A DNA stretch of 41,155 nt from Nitrospiria bacterium (GCA_945787655.1 CALZIJ010000011.1:1786-42940), one strand, 5' to 3'; shown: positions 28,076-37,599, numbered from the stretch's first letter. Numbers and translations: made by a program. Notes: generated by a model from the letters alone, not told the origin.

Positions 28076-28816
28076 TTATGGATTATTCGTTGAAGTGCTT
28101 GATTGGTTTTGTTTCTGCGGAAGCTCTATAAAAAGGGTCATGCCCTGATCTTTATTTCTTTTAAAATAGATTTTCCCCCTGTGGCGCGTAATAATTTGTT
28201 GTGAAATGGCAAGCCCCAATCCGGTGCCGCCGCGTTTCGTGGAGAAATAGGGCTCGAAAATACGGTCCAGCTGCTCAGGAGGGATTCCGGGTCCGCTGTC
28301 CCTGATTTGTATGTTTAAATGGTTTTTGGAAAAGCGGGCTTGAATTTGAAGCACCCCTTTGCTGTTCATGGCCTGGGTCGCATTGTTGAATACATTTAAA
28401 AGCACCTGATGGAAAGCGGCCGGGTCGACCAGGACCGCTGGAATCGTGTCCGGAATATCGATTTGTACTTTAATTTTCGAATCTATGCCAGGATCGATTG
28501 AAAAGGTCAATGCATTTTCAATCAGTGTCCGTATGTTGATGGTTTTAAGGGTAAGTTCCGGTGTTTTTGAATATTGTAGAAATTCAGCGAGAAAATGATT
28601 AAGACGCTGTATTTCAGAAAGAATGGTCCGGGCGAGTTTTTTTTGTGCAGGATCGTCCATTCTTTTTTCCAGCAGTTGTATGAGGGAATCGATGGCGGTC
28701 AGCGGGTTTTTTATTTCGTGCACAACCCCGGCAGAAAGCCTGCGGAGCATGTCGTCCTGTTGTTTGGGGGGCTTTTTCTGAGGGTCAAGAGGTTTTGACA
28801 TGGGTCTGTCTGCCAT
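28076..28816 (-). CDS. Soluble histidine kinase without sensor domain
   Basis: The 246-residue protein consists almost only of the kinase core. The H-box GVVHEIKNPLTAI has His34, followed by an N-box (LLNVFNNATQAM), a G1 box (IRDSGPGIPPE), an F-box (IFEPYFSTKRGG) and a G2 box (GTGLGLAISQQI). It most resembles NtrB/AtoS-like kinases. There is no membrane segment or PAS domain; the 25-residue N-terminus is Lys/Pro/Gln-rich. No response regulator is nearby, so it is an orphan or is driven by a partner protein. A stop codon a few codons upstream excludes a longer N-terminus. An ATG five codons in (28801) is an alternative start. Confidence 0.88.
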   Translation of the reverse strand: MADRPMSKPLDPQKKPPKQQDDMLRRLSAGVVHEIKNPLTAIDSLIQLLEKRMDDPAQKKLARTILSEIQRLNHFLAEFLQYSKTPELTLKTINIRTLIENALTFSIDPGIDSKIKVQIDIPDTIPAVLVDPAAFHQVLLNVFNNATQAMNSKGVLQIQARFSKNHLNIQIRDSGPGIPPEQLDRIFEPYFSTKRGGTGLGLAISQQIITRHRGKIYFKRNKDQGMTLFIELPQKQNQSSTSTNNP

Positions 28817-29010
28817 TCTTTGGTGTTGAGATCAAGCGCTCTCGGTGGTCGCCTTGAGAGAAATCGTTCGCAGTTTTTAGCATAATACCCCTATTCGGGC
28901 AAGCCAGGGATCGCAGTCTTTCTCGAAGCCCTGTGATGAAAAATATTCGAATGGGTGATTCGTTATAACAATTTTGTACAAGAAGTGTCTTTTTTGTCAT
29001 AAAAATAAGG
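28817..29010. other. Intergenic stretch upstream of the acl promoter
   Basis: Part of the 354-base gap between the divergently oriented kinase and aclB genes. I see no RNA gene, repeat or supported ORF here; a short minus-strand open frame reaching to 29000 has no recognisable features. Confidence 0.5.
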
Positions 29011-29040
29011 TTGACAAGGAAGAAGGAACCTCTTTAGAAT
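29011..29040 (+). promoter_or_regulatory. Sigma70-type promoter of the reverse-TCA operon
   Basis: A perfect TTGACA (29011-29016), an 18-base spacer and TAGAAT (29035-29040) are followed by an untranslated leader of about 125 bases before aclB. This is the best promoter match in the window and heads the aclB-to-sucD run of genes. Confidence 0.75.
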
Positions 29041-29170
29041 TCCTAGATTTTGTAAGGCTATTTGTCTGTCCAATTTAAGCGGGATGAACTAAAATTAGTG
29101 TTTATTTTTAACAGGTTCGGTATTTTTTTCTATAAAATACGAATCAGAAGAACTGAGTGGAGGCGGTAAT

Positions 29171-30376
29171 ATGGCAAAGGTCTTGGAAGGACCAGGAATG
29201 GGGCTCCTGTCAAAATGGGGTATGGCAGTGCCACATTATGTGGTGATCACGGACGCGGCACAACTAGACAGCCTGTCGCAGGCGAATCCGTGGCTGCGGG
29301 AATCCAAACTCGTCGTCAAGGCACACGAGGCGATTGGCGGAAGAATGAAACTGGGCTTGGTCAAAGTGGGTTTGGATTTGGCCGCCGCAAGGAATGCTTC
29401 CGAAGAAATGATCGGCAAAGAAGTGGCCCAGGTCAATATTTCCCAAGTGATTATTTCTGAAATGGTGGATCACGAAGAAGAGTACTACATTGCAGTGAAA
29501 TCAACGCGATCCGGTGCGGAATTGTTACTCGCCGCGATGGGAGGGATTGAAGTTGAGGAAAATTGGGAAAAAGTAAAAAAACTGGATGTCCCCTTGGGAA
29601 GCGATCCGGAATTGACCGATGTGGAGGCCTTGGCAAAATCAGCGGGATTTGACGATGCCCTGGTCAAAAAGGTGGCGGAATTCGGAATCAAGCTTTTTCA
29701 ATGTTATGACCAGGAAGACGGAAACTATCTGGAGATCAATCCTCTGGTCGTTAGAAAATCCAACGGAGAGCTCACCGCGCTGGATGCCGTGACGATGGTG
29801 GATGGTGATGCGCGTTTCCGGCACCCCGATTGGAATTTTAGTTTCGCGTCAGAATTTGGCCGGCCCTATAGTGACAACGAAAAAACCATTATGGAAATCG
29901 ACAGCCGGGTTAAAGGTTCTGTCAAATTCATCGAAATCCCCGGAGGCGATACCGCGCTGCTTCCCGCGGGCGGCGGTGCTTCGGTGTATTATTCCGATGC
30001 CGTGCTGGCGATGGGCGGAACTCTGGCGAATTATTCCGAATATTCGGGTGATCCACCCGATTGGGCCGTGGAAGCCCTCACGGAAAAAGTCTGTTCACTT
30101 AAAGGGATTAAACGCATTATTGTCGGCGGCGCCATCGCCAATTTCACCAACGTCAAAAAAACCTTTTCGGGTATCATCAATGGATTTAGGAAAGCCAAGG
30201 CCGAAGGTAAACTCGAAGGCGTTGAAATCTGGGTGCGCCGAGGTGGTCCCTTTGAAAAAGAGGGTCTTGCGGCGATGAAGGCGCTGGAAAATGAGGGGTT
30301 CAATATCCATGTTTTTGACCGCTATACCCCTCTGACCGATATTGTGGACTATGCAATTAAAGGAGTTAAAGCATGA
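29171..30376 (+). CDS. aclB: ATP-citrate lyase, small (AclB) subunit
   Basis: The 401-residue protein matches the ATP-grasp, SucC-like subunit of bacterial two-gene ATP-citrate lyase (about 398 residues in Chlorobium). It corresponds to the N-terminal part of animal ACLY. Visible marks are KVLEGPGMGLLSKWG, LVVKAHEAIGGRMKLG, EEYYIAVKSTRSG, ATP-grasp metal region LEINPLVV, and GGGASVYYSDAVLAMGG. The complex splits citrate with ATP and CoA into acetyl-CoA and oxaloacetate, the committed step of the reverse TCA cycle. GGAGG lies 7 bases before the ATG. The stop overlaps the aclA start (ATGA), in the B-then-A order known from Chlorobium. Confidence 0.95.
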   Translation: MAKVLEGPGMGLLSKWGMAVPHYVVITDAAQLDSLSQANPWLRESKLVVKAHEAIGGRMKLGLVKVGLDLAAARNASEEMIGKEVAQVNISQVIISEMVDHEEEYYIAVKSTRSGAELLLAAMGGIEVEENWEKVKKLDVPLGSDPELTDVEALAKSAGFDDALVKKVAEFGIKLFQCYDQEDGNYLEINPLVVRKSNGELTALDAVTMVDGDARFRHPDWNFSFASEFGRPYSDNEKTIMEIDSRVKGSVKFIEIPGGDTALLPAGGGASVYYSDAVLAMGGTLANYSEYSGDPPDWAVEALTEKVCSLKGIKRIIVGGAIANFTNVKKTFSGIINGFRKAKAEGKLEGVEIWVRRGGPFEKEGLAAMKALENEGFNIHVFDRYTPLTDIVDYAIKGVKA

Positions 30377-32199
30377 GTATTCTTGCGAACAAAGAAACCC
30401 GGGTGCTCATTTCCGGAGGACCGGCAGGTGTCAATGCGGCCAAGCGGATGGCGGAATTTTGTCATTTAAGCCGACTGCCATATAATGTATCCGCGTTTGT
30501 TTTTCCCCCGGATGCCGGAAAAACAATCGAAGTGCCCTTTGGCAGTGAACTGGTTTCGGTGCCGGTGTTTAAAAGCGTCGCGGACGCCACAAAAGAGTTC
30601 CCTGAAATTAACGCCTCACTGATTTATATCGGCCCAAATCGCGCTTATGCGGGAACGATGGAAGCCTTGGCCGAGCCAAATATCAAACTGGTTTCCATGA
30701 TTACGGAAGGTGTTCCCGAAAAAGATGCCAAGAAACTCCGGATCGAAGCCGAAAGGCTGGGTAAAACATTTAACGGACCGTCGTCTATTGGTATTATTTC
30801 TGCGGGAGAATCCCGGCTGGGAGTCATCGGCGGCTCCTTTGACAACCTGGTGTTGTGTCGACTGCATCGTCAGGGTTCCTTTGGGGTCATCACCAAGTCG
30901 GGTGGACTTTCAAACGAAATTATGTGGATTTGCAGTCAGTTTGCGGATGGGATTACCACTGCAATCGGCATCGGTGGGGACACTTATCCTGGTTCGGATT
31001 TCGCGACCTACCTTGAAATGTTTGAAAAAGATCCGCAGACAAAGGCCGTGGTTATGGTGGGCGAAATGGGGGGAGACCTCGAAGAGCTGGCTGCCGCCTG
31101 GTATGCGAAAGCACCGCGACGGATCAAGTTAATCGCGGTCGTTTCGGGTTATTGTCAGGAACAATTGCCCAAAGGGATGAAGTTTGGGCATGCCGGTGCA
31201 AAAGAAGGTTTGCACGGGGAAGGCTCAGCAAGGAGCAAGGCAGAGGCCTTACGGTCCGCGGGCGCGATTGTTCCGGCGACTTTTGGCGGATTGGGCCCGG
31301 CCATTAAACAAACCTATGAAGATATACTCGCAAGCGGGGACATTAAACCCATTGATGAAGAAGCCCTGGCGCCGCGGCATCTGCCAAAACCCATTGAAAG
31401 TGCGATCAAGGACGGAGACGTTTTTGCAGAACCCTTGGTTAAATCGACGATTTGCGACGACCGGGGTGAAGAACCGCTGTACAGTGGTTATCCGGCTTCA
31501 GAGCTGATTAACAAAGGATATCAAATCCCGCACGTCATTGGTCTTTTGTGGGACAAGCGGCTGGTGTCTCCTGTTGAAGCGGAAATTATTAAACGCATAG
31601 TAATTTTATCTGCCGATCATGGACCTTGCGTTTCCGGCGCATTGGTGACCATTATTGCCGCGTGTGCCGGAATTCAAATGGCGCAAGCTGTCGCGGCGGG
31701 CATGATCATGATCGGGCCGCGGTTTGGCGGAGCAGTGACCGGCGCCGGAAAATGGTTTAGTCATGCTGTAAAAAACAATATGACCGTTGATGAATTTCTG
31801 GCGTACATGAAAGAAAATGTTGGTCCTGTGCCAGGAATCGGGCACCGCGTAAAATCGGTCCGGAATCCGGACAAACGTGTGAAAGAACTGATCAGTTATG
31901 TGAAATCCACGGGTATTCCCACGCCGCATCTTGATTTTGCACTGGCGGTCGAGGAGAAGACCACGGCTAAAAAAGATACGCTGATCTTGAATGTCGACGG
32001 CACCATGGCCGCTGTTTTGGTTGATCTTTCTTTTCCAGTCGAGTCGCTCAACGGTTTTTTCATTCTATCCCGAACCATCGGTTTGATCGGACACTGGATC
32101 GACCAAAACCGGCAGGGCAGTCGGCTTGTGCGTCTATTCAGGTATTTGGCCAATTACACAACCGGAAAGCGAAGAGAGGTGCCTCCGCTGGAATCTTAA
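30373..32199 (+). CDS. aclA: ATP-citrate lyase, large (AclA) subunit
   Basis: At 608 residues it has exactly the length of Chlorobium AclA. The first 300 residues are SucD-like, with the phosphorylated His273 in KFGHAGAKEG and GEMGGDLEE. The C-terminal 270 residues are the citryl-CoA lyase domain, related to citrate synthase, with CVSGALVTIIAACAG, GPRFGGAVTGAGKWF, PGIGHRVKSV and a final FILSRTIGLIGHWIDQ. It supplies the catalytic phosphohistidine and the C-C bond cleavage site, and assembles with AclB. Its first residues (MSIL-NK-TRVL) closely match those of SucD in the same operon, reflecting shared ancestry. Confidence 0.95.
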   Translation: MSILANKETRVLISGGPAGVNAAKRMAEFCHLSRLPYNVSAFVFPPDAGKTIEVPFGSELVSVPVFKSVADATKEFPEINASLIYIGPNRAYAGTMEALAEPNIKLVSMITEGVPEKDAKKLRIEAERLGKTFNGPSSIGIISAGESRLGVIGGSFDNLVLCRLHRQGSFGVITKSGGLSNEIMWICSQFADGITTAIGIGGDTYPGSDFATYLEMFEKDPQTKAVVMVGEMGGDLEELAAAWYAKAPRRIKLIAVVSGYCQEQLPKGMKFGHAGAKEGLHGEGSARSKAEALRSAGAIVPATFGGLGPAIKQTYEDILASGDIKPIDEEALAPRHLPKPIESAIKDGDVFAEPLVKSTICDDRGEEPLYSGYPASELINKGYQIPHVIGLLWDKRLVSPVEAEIIKRIVILSADHGPCVSGALVTIIAACAGIQMAQAVAAGMIMIGPRFGGAVTGAGKWFSHAVKNNMTVDEFLAYMKENVGPVPGIGHRVKSVRNPDKRVKELISYVKSTGIPTPHLDFALAVEEKTTAKKDTLILNVDGTMAAVLVDLSFPVESLNGFFILSRTIGLIGHWIDQNRQGSRLVRLFRYLANYTTGKRREVPPLES

Positions 32200-32268
32200 A
32201 TGTTATGCAATACATTACGGTGGCGGGGCGCGCTTGATCTGTTAGTGGCCCTCCGCTAAAATCAAACC

Positions 32269-32307
32269 GCTTCGCTCAGGCCGCGGATACACGGTCTGAG
32301 CTGAAGC
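32269..32307 (+). other. Stem-loop upstream of aconitase
   Basis: GCTTCGCTCAGGCC (32269-32282) can pair with GGTCTGAGCTGAAGC (32293-32307) around a 10-base loop, with one bulged base and one G-U pair. It lies between aclA and aconitase, 22 bases before the start codon, with no U-run. It may protect a processed mRNA or set relative expression; this is inference. Confidence 0.5.
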
Positions 32308-32328
32308 GCATGTTTGGAGGAATTAGAT

Positions 32329-34575
32329 ATGTCAGCTCAAGCGATAAAAAAACAGTATGAAGAAATGCAGGTTCGGATCGATGCCATGCGGAAGCGGCTG
32401 GGCCGCCCCCTGACACTGTCTGAGAAAATTCTTTTTTCACATTTGGACGACCCGGAAAAGCAGGCTTTAGAACGGGGCAAGGCACAGCTTGCGCTGAAGC
32501 CGGACCGGGTGGCCATGCAGGACGCGACGGCGCAGATGGCCATGTTGCAGTTTATCCAGGCCAATAAAAAAACATCGGCCGTGCCGAGTACCATTCATTG
32601 TGATCATCTCATTCGGGCCCAGAGCGGCGCCAAAGAAGATATTGACCGGGCGATTTCTGAAAACAGGGAAGTCTACGATTTTCTTGCCTCTGCAGCGGAA
32701 AAATATGGAATCGGTTTCTGGAAGCCGGGCGCCGGCATTATTCATCAGGTGGTGCTTGAAAATTACGCCTATCCGGGCGGCTTGATCATCGGCACCGATT
32801 CTCACACGCCGAATGGCGGTGGATTGGGCATGCTGGCCATTGGGGTCGGTGGCGCAGATGCCGGAGAAGTCATGGCCGGGCTGCCTTGGGAAGTGCTTCA
32901 GCCCAAGCTACTGGGTGTACGCCTCACGGGTTCGCTGAGCGGCTGGACGGCTGCGAAGGATGTCATTCTCTATCTTTGCGGACTGCTCACTACCAAAGGC
33001 GGTACGAACAAAATCATTGAATACTTTGGCCCGGGTGCCGAAACTATTAGCGCGACAGGGAAAGGGACGATTACCAACATGGGGGCCGAACTGGGTGCAA
33101 CGACGTCCGTTTTTCCGTACGACCAGAAAATGGCCGCCTACCTTAAAATCACCGACCGCGCTGACATTGCTGATCTGGCAGACGCGCACAAGGCGTTATT
33201 AACCGCTGATCCTGAAGTGCTGGCCGATCCTGAACAGTATTACGATGAAGTGGTTGAAATTAACCTTTCGGAGCTGGAGCCCCATGTGGTTGGGCCGCAC
33301 TCACCGGATCTGGCGCGCCCTGTATCAAAACTGGGCGAAGAAGCAAAAAAAGAAGGGTATCCTCTCACCGTTTCCGCCGCATTAATCGGAAGTTGCACGA
33401 ATTCTTCCTATGAAGACATTACCCGTGCCGCGCACATCGCCCGACAGGGGCTCAAAGCCGGGCTTAAAGCCAAGGGTGAATTTTTGGTCTCCCCTGGCTC
33501 GGAGCGCATTTACCATACGATGATCCGGGATGGATTTTTAAATACCTTTGAAGAAATGGGAGGAAAGGTCTTGGCGAATGCTTGCGGCCCGTGTATCGGC
33601 CAGTGGCAGCGGGAAGATAAAAAGAAAGGTGAGCCGAATTCGATTATCAGCTCATTTAATCGAAACTTCCGGGGGCGAAACGATGCAAACCCGGAAACCC
33701 TCTCTTTTCTGAGCAGTCCTGAAATCGTCACGGTCATGGCGTTCTCAGGGTCTTTGGACTTTAATCCACTGTCCGACAGCCTGACCGCAGCCGACGGAAC
33801 AAAAATACAGTTTGAACCGCCCGTTGGAGAAGAGCTTCCGCCCAACGGTTTTGCCCAGGGAGAGGAAGGTTACATCGCACCGGCCGAAAATGGTGAAGGC
33901 GTGTCCGTTATTGTTTCGGATGACAGTGAGCGGCTCCAGTTGCTTTCTCCCTTTCCAACATGGGACGGCAATGATTTTGAGGAACTGATTGTGTTGCTAA
34001 AAGTTCAGGGGAAATGTACGACAGACCATATTTCACCCGCCGGGCCCTGGCTGCGTTATCGCGGACACTTGGATCGGATTAGTGACAATATGTTCCTTGG
34101 GGCGAATAATATTTTTACAGATACCCCTGGCAAGGCCAATGATGTTTTAAGTGGTGAAAAAGACCTGACCCCTTCACAGGTCGCACGGCGTTACAAGTTA
34201 AAAGGCTTGGGCTCCATTGTTATTGGTGATGAAAATTACGGTGAAGGCAGCTCGAGAGAGCATGCCGCGATGTCGCCGCGTTTTCTTGGGGTGAAAGTGG
34301 TCATTACAAAAAGCTTTGCCCGGATTCATGAAACCAATCTGAAAAAACAGGGTGTATTGCCCTTGACTTTTGCCGATCCTTCGGACTGGGAAAAAATCGG
34401 GGAAACTGACCGCGTCAGCGTCGTTGGCTTGGCGGATTTGGCGCCGGGAAAACCCGTAGATGTCGTGATTCATAAAGGGGATGAAACAGTGCGGATTCAA
34501 ACAAACCACAGCCTGACAGAAAAGCAGTTGGCCTGGTTTAAAGCCGGTTCTGCACTGAATGCCTTGAACGCATAA
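32329..34575 (+). CDS. acn: Aconitate hydratase
   Basis: The 748-residue aconitase is of the mitochondrial-like monomer type. The [4Fe-4S] ligands are Cys356 (IGSCTNSS), Cys419 and Cys422 (ACGPCIGQW). Other blocks are [40 protein letters not shown] and [19 protein letters not shown]. It interconverts citrate and isocitrate; in this operon the direction is isocitrate to citrate, feeding ATP-citrate lyase. I chose the ATG at 32329 because GGAGG (32316-32320) sits just before it; a TTG five codons upstream overlaps that site. Confidence 0.96.
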   Translation: MSAQAIKKQYEEMQVRIDAMRKRLGRPLTLSEKILFSHLDDPEKQALERGKAQLALKPDRVAMQDATAQMAMLQFIQANKKTSAVPSTIHCDHLIRAQSGAKEDIDRAISENREVYDFLASAAEKYGIGFWKPGAGIIHQVVLENYAYPGGLIIGTDSHTPNGGGLGMLAIGVGGADAGEVMAGLPWEVLQPKLLGVRLTGSLSGWTAAKDVILYLCGLLTTKGGTNKIIEYFGPGAETISATGKGTITNMGAELGATTSVFPYDQKMAAYLKITDRADIADLADAHKALLTADPEVLADPEQYYDEVVEINLSELEPHVVGPHSPDLARPVSKLGEEAKKEGYPLTVSAALIGSCTNSSYEDITRAAHIARQGLKAGLKAKGEFLVSPGSERIYHTMIRDGFLNTFEEMGGKVLANACGPCIGQWQREDKKKGEPNSIISSFNRNFRGRNDANPETLSFLSSPEIVTVMAFSGSLDFNPLSDSLTAADGTKIQFEPPVGEELPPNGFAQGEEGYIAPAENGEGVSVIVSDDSERLQLLSPFPTWDGNDFEELIVLLKVQGKCTTDHISPAGPWLRYRGHLDRISDNMFLGANNIFTDTPGKANDVLSGEKDLTPSQVARRYKLKGLGSIVIGDENYGEGSSREHAAMSPRFLGVKVVITKSFARIHETNLKKQGVLPLTFADPSDWEKIGETDRVSVVGLADLAPGKPVDVVIHKGDETVRIQTNHSLTEKQLAWFKAGSALNALNA

Positions 34576-34586
34576 GTGAGTTTTTG

Positions 34587-35276
34587 ATGTCCAGGACGTC
34601 CACTTCAGAAAAAACGCCGCCCATGATTTCTGTTGAGATTATGGGGAAGAAATATCAGGTTCCGGAAGGTTTGACAATGATTCAGGCCATGTGGCACACG
34701 GGTCATGAATTGACCCGTGGGGCCGGATGTCTGGGCGGGATTTGCGGCGCGTGCCCCACCAAGTACCGGACCAAGGATGAAACCAAAATCAAAACTGCCC
34801 TCGCCTGTCAAACACAGGTGGAAGACGGGATGTCCTTCTCGCTAATCGCCACCTACTACCCGAATCAAAAGGTGGTCTATCACTTTGAAGAAGTCAAGGA
34901 TGCAAAACAGGATCTGTTCCGTTATTATCCCGAAACGGCGCTCTGCAGGAATTGCGATGCGTGTACCCAGGCCTGTCCCAAAGGAATTGATGTCCGCACC
35001 GGTGTTTGGAAAGCCGCCTTTGGTGATTTTAAGGAAGGGGCAGAACTTTTTCTTTCCTGTGTGATGTGCAGCCTTTGTGTGCCGGTTTGCATTGCGGATA
35101 TTGCACCCAACCAGGTCGGGTTGTATATGCGGCGGGCCCAGGGAATCTACTATGATGAGAAGCTCCCTGATTTGGCCAACCGTGTTGAGGAAATTGATCA
35201 GGGAAAATATGATGCGGAATGGGAGCGGCTTTTAAGTCTTTCCGATGAAGCGATCAAGTCTGAGCAGATCTCTTGA
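34587..35276 (+). CDS. FrdB/SdhB-like iron-sulfur protein (first of two paralogues)
   Basis: The 229-residue protein carries an N-terminal [2Fe-2S] ferredoxin domain (Cys48, Cys53, Cys56, Cys74; GAGCLGGICGACP) and a C-terminal helical domain with two CxxCxxCxxxC motifs (Cys120/123/126/130 and Cys158/161/164/168). Classical SdhB/FrdB carries a 3Fe-4S cluster at the last position; here the motif is Cys-rich enough for [4Fe-4S], so the third cluster type may differ. It follows aconitase by 11 bases. The start is the ATG at 34587; an ATG at 34623 would still keep the whole domain. It probably passes electrons to the FrdA-like flavoprotein two genes on. Confidence 0.85.
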   Translation: MSRTSTSEKTPPMISVEIMGKKYQVPEGLTMIQAMWHTGHELTRGAGCLGGICGACPTKYRTKDETKIKTALACQTQVEDGMSFSLIATYYPNQKVVYHFEEVKDAKQDLFRYYPETALCRNCDACTQACPKGIDVRTGVWKAAFGDFKEGAELFLSCVMCSLCVPVCIADIAPNQVGLYMRRAQGIYYDEKLPDLANRVEEIDQGKYDAEWERLLSLSDEAIKSEQIS

Positions 35277-35315
35277 GCCGGGTGAAGGTCTTTATCACCG
35301 AAAGGGAGTGGTAAG

Positions 35316-35966
35316 ATTTCAAACGCTGTCAGTATTATAGTCGACAATTCCAAACACTCTGTCCCGAACGGGATTACCGTTGTTCAAGCGATGTGGCATT
35401 TGGGCCATACCCTGTTGGGAAAAGTCGGATGTCTCGGCGGGGTTTGCGGCGCCTGTACCGTAATGGCACGGCCTTCAGACCAGGCGCTTCCCAAGACCGC
35501 ACTGGCCTGTCAAACAATGGTATCTGAAGGCATGGAAATTAGCTTTTTGCCTTCGGATGCCTCGAAGAAAGCGCTTGCATTATTACCGGAAGCAGCGCCA
35601 AGTCGGGATACGCTTTTCCAGTACTATCCGGAAACCCGGCGCTGTGTGGCCTGTCAGGCCTGTTCCTCCATTTGCCCTCAGGAAATTGATGTAATGGCGG
35701 GGGTGCGTGATGTGTTAATGGGTGACCTTCCTGCGGTAGCAGAGCGTTTCGATTCCTGTGTGATGTGTGGACTTTGTGCAGCAGTCTGTGAATCCACTGT
35801 TCGTCCGCACCGTGTGGGCCTTTATGCACGCCGTTTACATGGCGCATTTTACCCCCAGACGCCATCTCATTTACTGGATCGAATTGATGAGATTAGTGCC
35901 GGTCGATATCAGGCCGAGTGGAGTGACCTTATGGAGGCGTCGTCCTCAGATAAAGGAAATGTTTAA
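35316..35966 (+). CDS. FrdB/SdhB-like iron-sulfur protein (second paralogue, apparent AUU start)
   Basis: This paralogue of the preceding gene has the same cluster pattern: numbered from 35316, Cys39/44/47/65 for [2Fe-2S], Cys110/113/116/120 and Cys148/151/154/158. The shared block reads YYPETRRCVACQACSSICP against YYPETALCRNCDACTQACP. The first ATG in frame (35391) would cut off the first beta-strands of the ferredoxin domain. The frame is open to 35286, and an ATT at 35316 lies 7 bases after GGGAG (35304-35308). Starting there aligns the N-terminus with the paralogue. No ATG, GTG or TTG exists between. AUU starts are rare, so a base error is the alternative. The stop overlaps the flavoprotein start (TAATG). 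Confidence 0.75.
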   Translation: MSNAVSIIVDNSKHSVPNGITVVQAMWHLGHTLLGKVGCLGGVCGACTVMARPSDQALPKTALACQTMVSEGMEISFLPSDASKKALALLPEAAPSRDTLFQYYPETRRCVACQACSSICPQEIDVMAGVRDVLMGDLPAVAERFDSCVMCGLCAAVCESTVRPHRVGLYARRLHGAFYPQTPSHLLDRIDEISAGRYQAEWSDLMEASSSDKGNV

Positions 35967-37552
35967 TGGGTAAGATGGAAACATCAAAGAAACGTGTGGA
36001 TGATTCACGCCTCAGCCGAAAAAATGAAGACATGCCGCGTCTTTCTCCGGAAGAAAAAGACGCGCTGGTCCATCGTTACCATCCGGACTATAAAGACGAG
36101 GCCTATGCGGAAATTCGCATCGGCGCGAACAAGGGTGAACGAACTGTACATGAAGTCGCCCGGCTTCTTGAGGGGGAGAGTCCCTTTTTTGAAAAATCTG
36201 TTCCATTGTCGCCGACACATCAGGTTGATGTATTGATTGTCGGGGGCGGGGGTGCGGGCGCGACGGCCGCACTGGCCGCGAAAGCTGCGGGTGCCAGTGT
36301 GCTGATGTCCACGAAACTGCGTTTGGGGGATTCCAATACCGTGATGGCCGAGGGCGGAATGCAGGTTGCTGTGGCCCCCGAAGATTCTCCTGTTCGGCAT
36401 TTTGTGGATTCACTAAAAGGCGGACAGATGGCCAATGACAGAACCCTGTTGAGGACATTGGTTGAGGAAGGTCCATCAGTCGCAAAGTGGCTCATCGATA
36501 TCGGTGTGCTTTTTGACCGGGAAGGGGATGGAAATCTCAGCTTACGGGCGGGGGGAGGCAGCAGTCTGCCGCGTTTACTTCGCTGTAAGGATTATACCGG
36601 CCTAGAATTGATGCGTGTTTTAAAAGACTGCGTGCTCAATGAAGAAATCAATGTGCTGGAATTTTCACCTGTACTTGAACTTTTGACAGATGGTGAAGGC
36701 ACCTGTACCGGAGCCATTTTAAAAAATCTCGATACAGGAAAATTGATTGTTGTACAGGCCAAAACCGTGATATTGGCCACTGGGGGTATCGGGCGATTGC
36801 ATATTCAGGGATTTCCGACAAGTAACCATTATGGTGCGACCGGGGATGCGCTTTCGATGTCTTATCGCGCGGGTGCGGTTTTAACCCTTCAGGATACGTT
36901 TCAATATCATCCGACAGGTTCTGTTTTTCCAGAAGCCATGGCCGGTTTGCTGGTGACTGAGGCCATTCGTTCGGCGGGCGCACATTTATTGAATATCCAC
37001 GGAGAGCGTTTTGTCTATGAGTTGGAGACGCGGGATGCAGTGGCTTCCGCAGTGATTCGGGAATGTCAGGAAGGGCGGGGAGTGGAAACCCCGGCGGGCA
37101 GGAAGGGTGTTTGGCTGGATATGCCGCTTGTTGATTTAATGAATGGTGAAGGCACACTGAAAAACCGTTTCCCAAACATGGTGCGTCAGTTTTCCCGTTA
37201 TGAAATTAATATCCAAAAAGAGCCGGTCTTAATCTATCCGACCCTGCATTATCAAAATGGGGGCGTCAAAATTAACGTGGACTGTGAATCAAGTATAAAA
37301 AACCTCTTTGTCGCTGGGGAGGCATCGGGTGGCATTCATGGGCGAAACCGCTTGATGGGGAACTCCTTGCTCGATATTGTTGTCTATGGGAAAAGGTCGG
37401 GAAATGCGGCTTCACGCCGTGCGGAGGAAGCGGCCCATGGCAAATTAACATTGGATCATCTTAAAATATTCCATGAAGCGCGAAAAGCAGCAGGAGTGAT
37501 GTCAGAAACAATATCTCCATTGCTTTTCCCGGACTATGTGAATAAAAACTAA
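35966..37552 (+). CDS. FrdA/SdhA/NadB-family flavoprotein (probable fumarate reductase)
   Basis: The 528-residue FAD protein has a GxGxxG fold at residues 88-105 (VDVLIVGGGGAGATAALAA), a YHPTG substrate loop near residue 312, YPTLHYQNGG, and HGRNRLMGNSLLDIVVYGKRSG near residue 455. The His that covalently holds FAD in E. coli FrdA (RSHTVAAEGG) is Asn124 here (GDSNTVMAEGG), so FAD should be bound non-covalently. An 85-residue N-terminal extension precedes the FAD fold. No membrane-anchor genes follow, so a soluble complex with the two Fe-S proteins is likely. Fumarate reductase fits the operon; aspartate oxidase-like activity is less likely given the Fe-S partners. Confidence 0.85.
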   Translation: MGKMETSKKRVDDSRLSRKNEDMPRLSPEEKDALVHRYHPDYKDEAYAEIRIGANKGERTVHEVARLLEGESPFFEKSVPLSPTHQVDVLIVGGGGAGATAALAAKAAGASVLMSTKLRLGDSNTVMAEGGMQVAVAPEDSPVRHFVDSLKGGQMANDRTLLRTLVEEGPSVAKWLIDIGVLFDREGDGNLSLRAGGGSSLPRLLRCKDYTGLELMRVLKDCVLNEEINVLEFSPVLELLTDGEGTCTGAILKNLDTGKLIVVQAKTVILATGGIGRLHIQGFPTSNHYGATGDALSMSYRAGAVLTLQDTFQYHPTGSVFPEAMAGLLVTEAIRSAGAHLLNIHGERFVYELETRDAVASAVIRECQEGRGVETPAGRKGVWLDMPLVDLMNGEGTLKNRFPNMVRQFSRYEINIQKEPVLIYPTLHYQNGGVKINVDCESSIKNLFVAGEASGGIHGRNRLMGNSLLDIVVYGKRSGNAASRRAEEAAHGKLTLDHLKIFHEARKAAGVMSETISPLLFPDYVNKN

Positions 37553-37599
37553 ATGTGGATGGGAGAAAGTAACGGAATGTCACGACGACAAGGGAGGGA

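Noticed and set aside
28785-29000. 71-codon minus-strand frame upstream of the kinase
   Set aside because: No recognisable domain, overlaps the kinase start in another frame, and has no supporting ribosome site.
36005-37175. Minus-strand open frames of 130-175 codons
   Set aside because: They mirror the FrdA-like gene; no family features.
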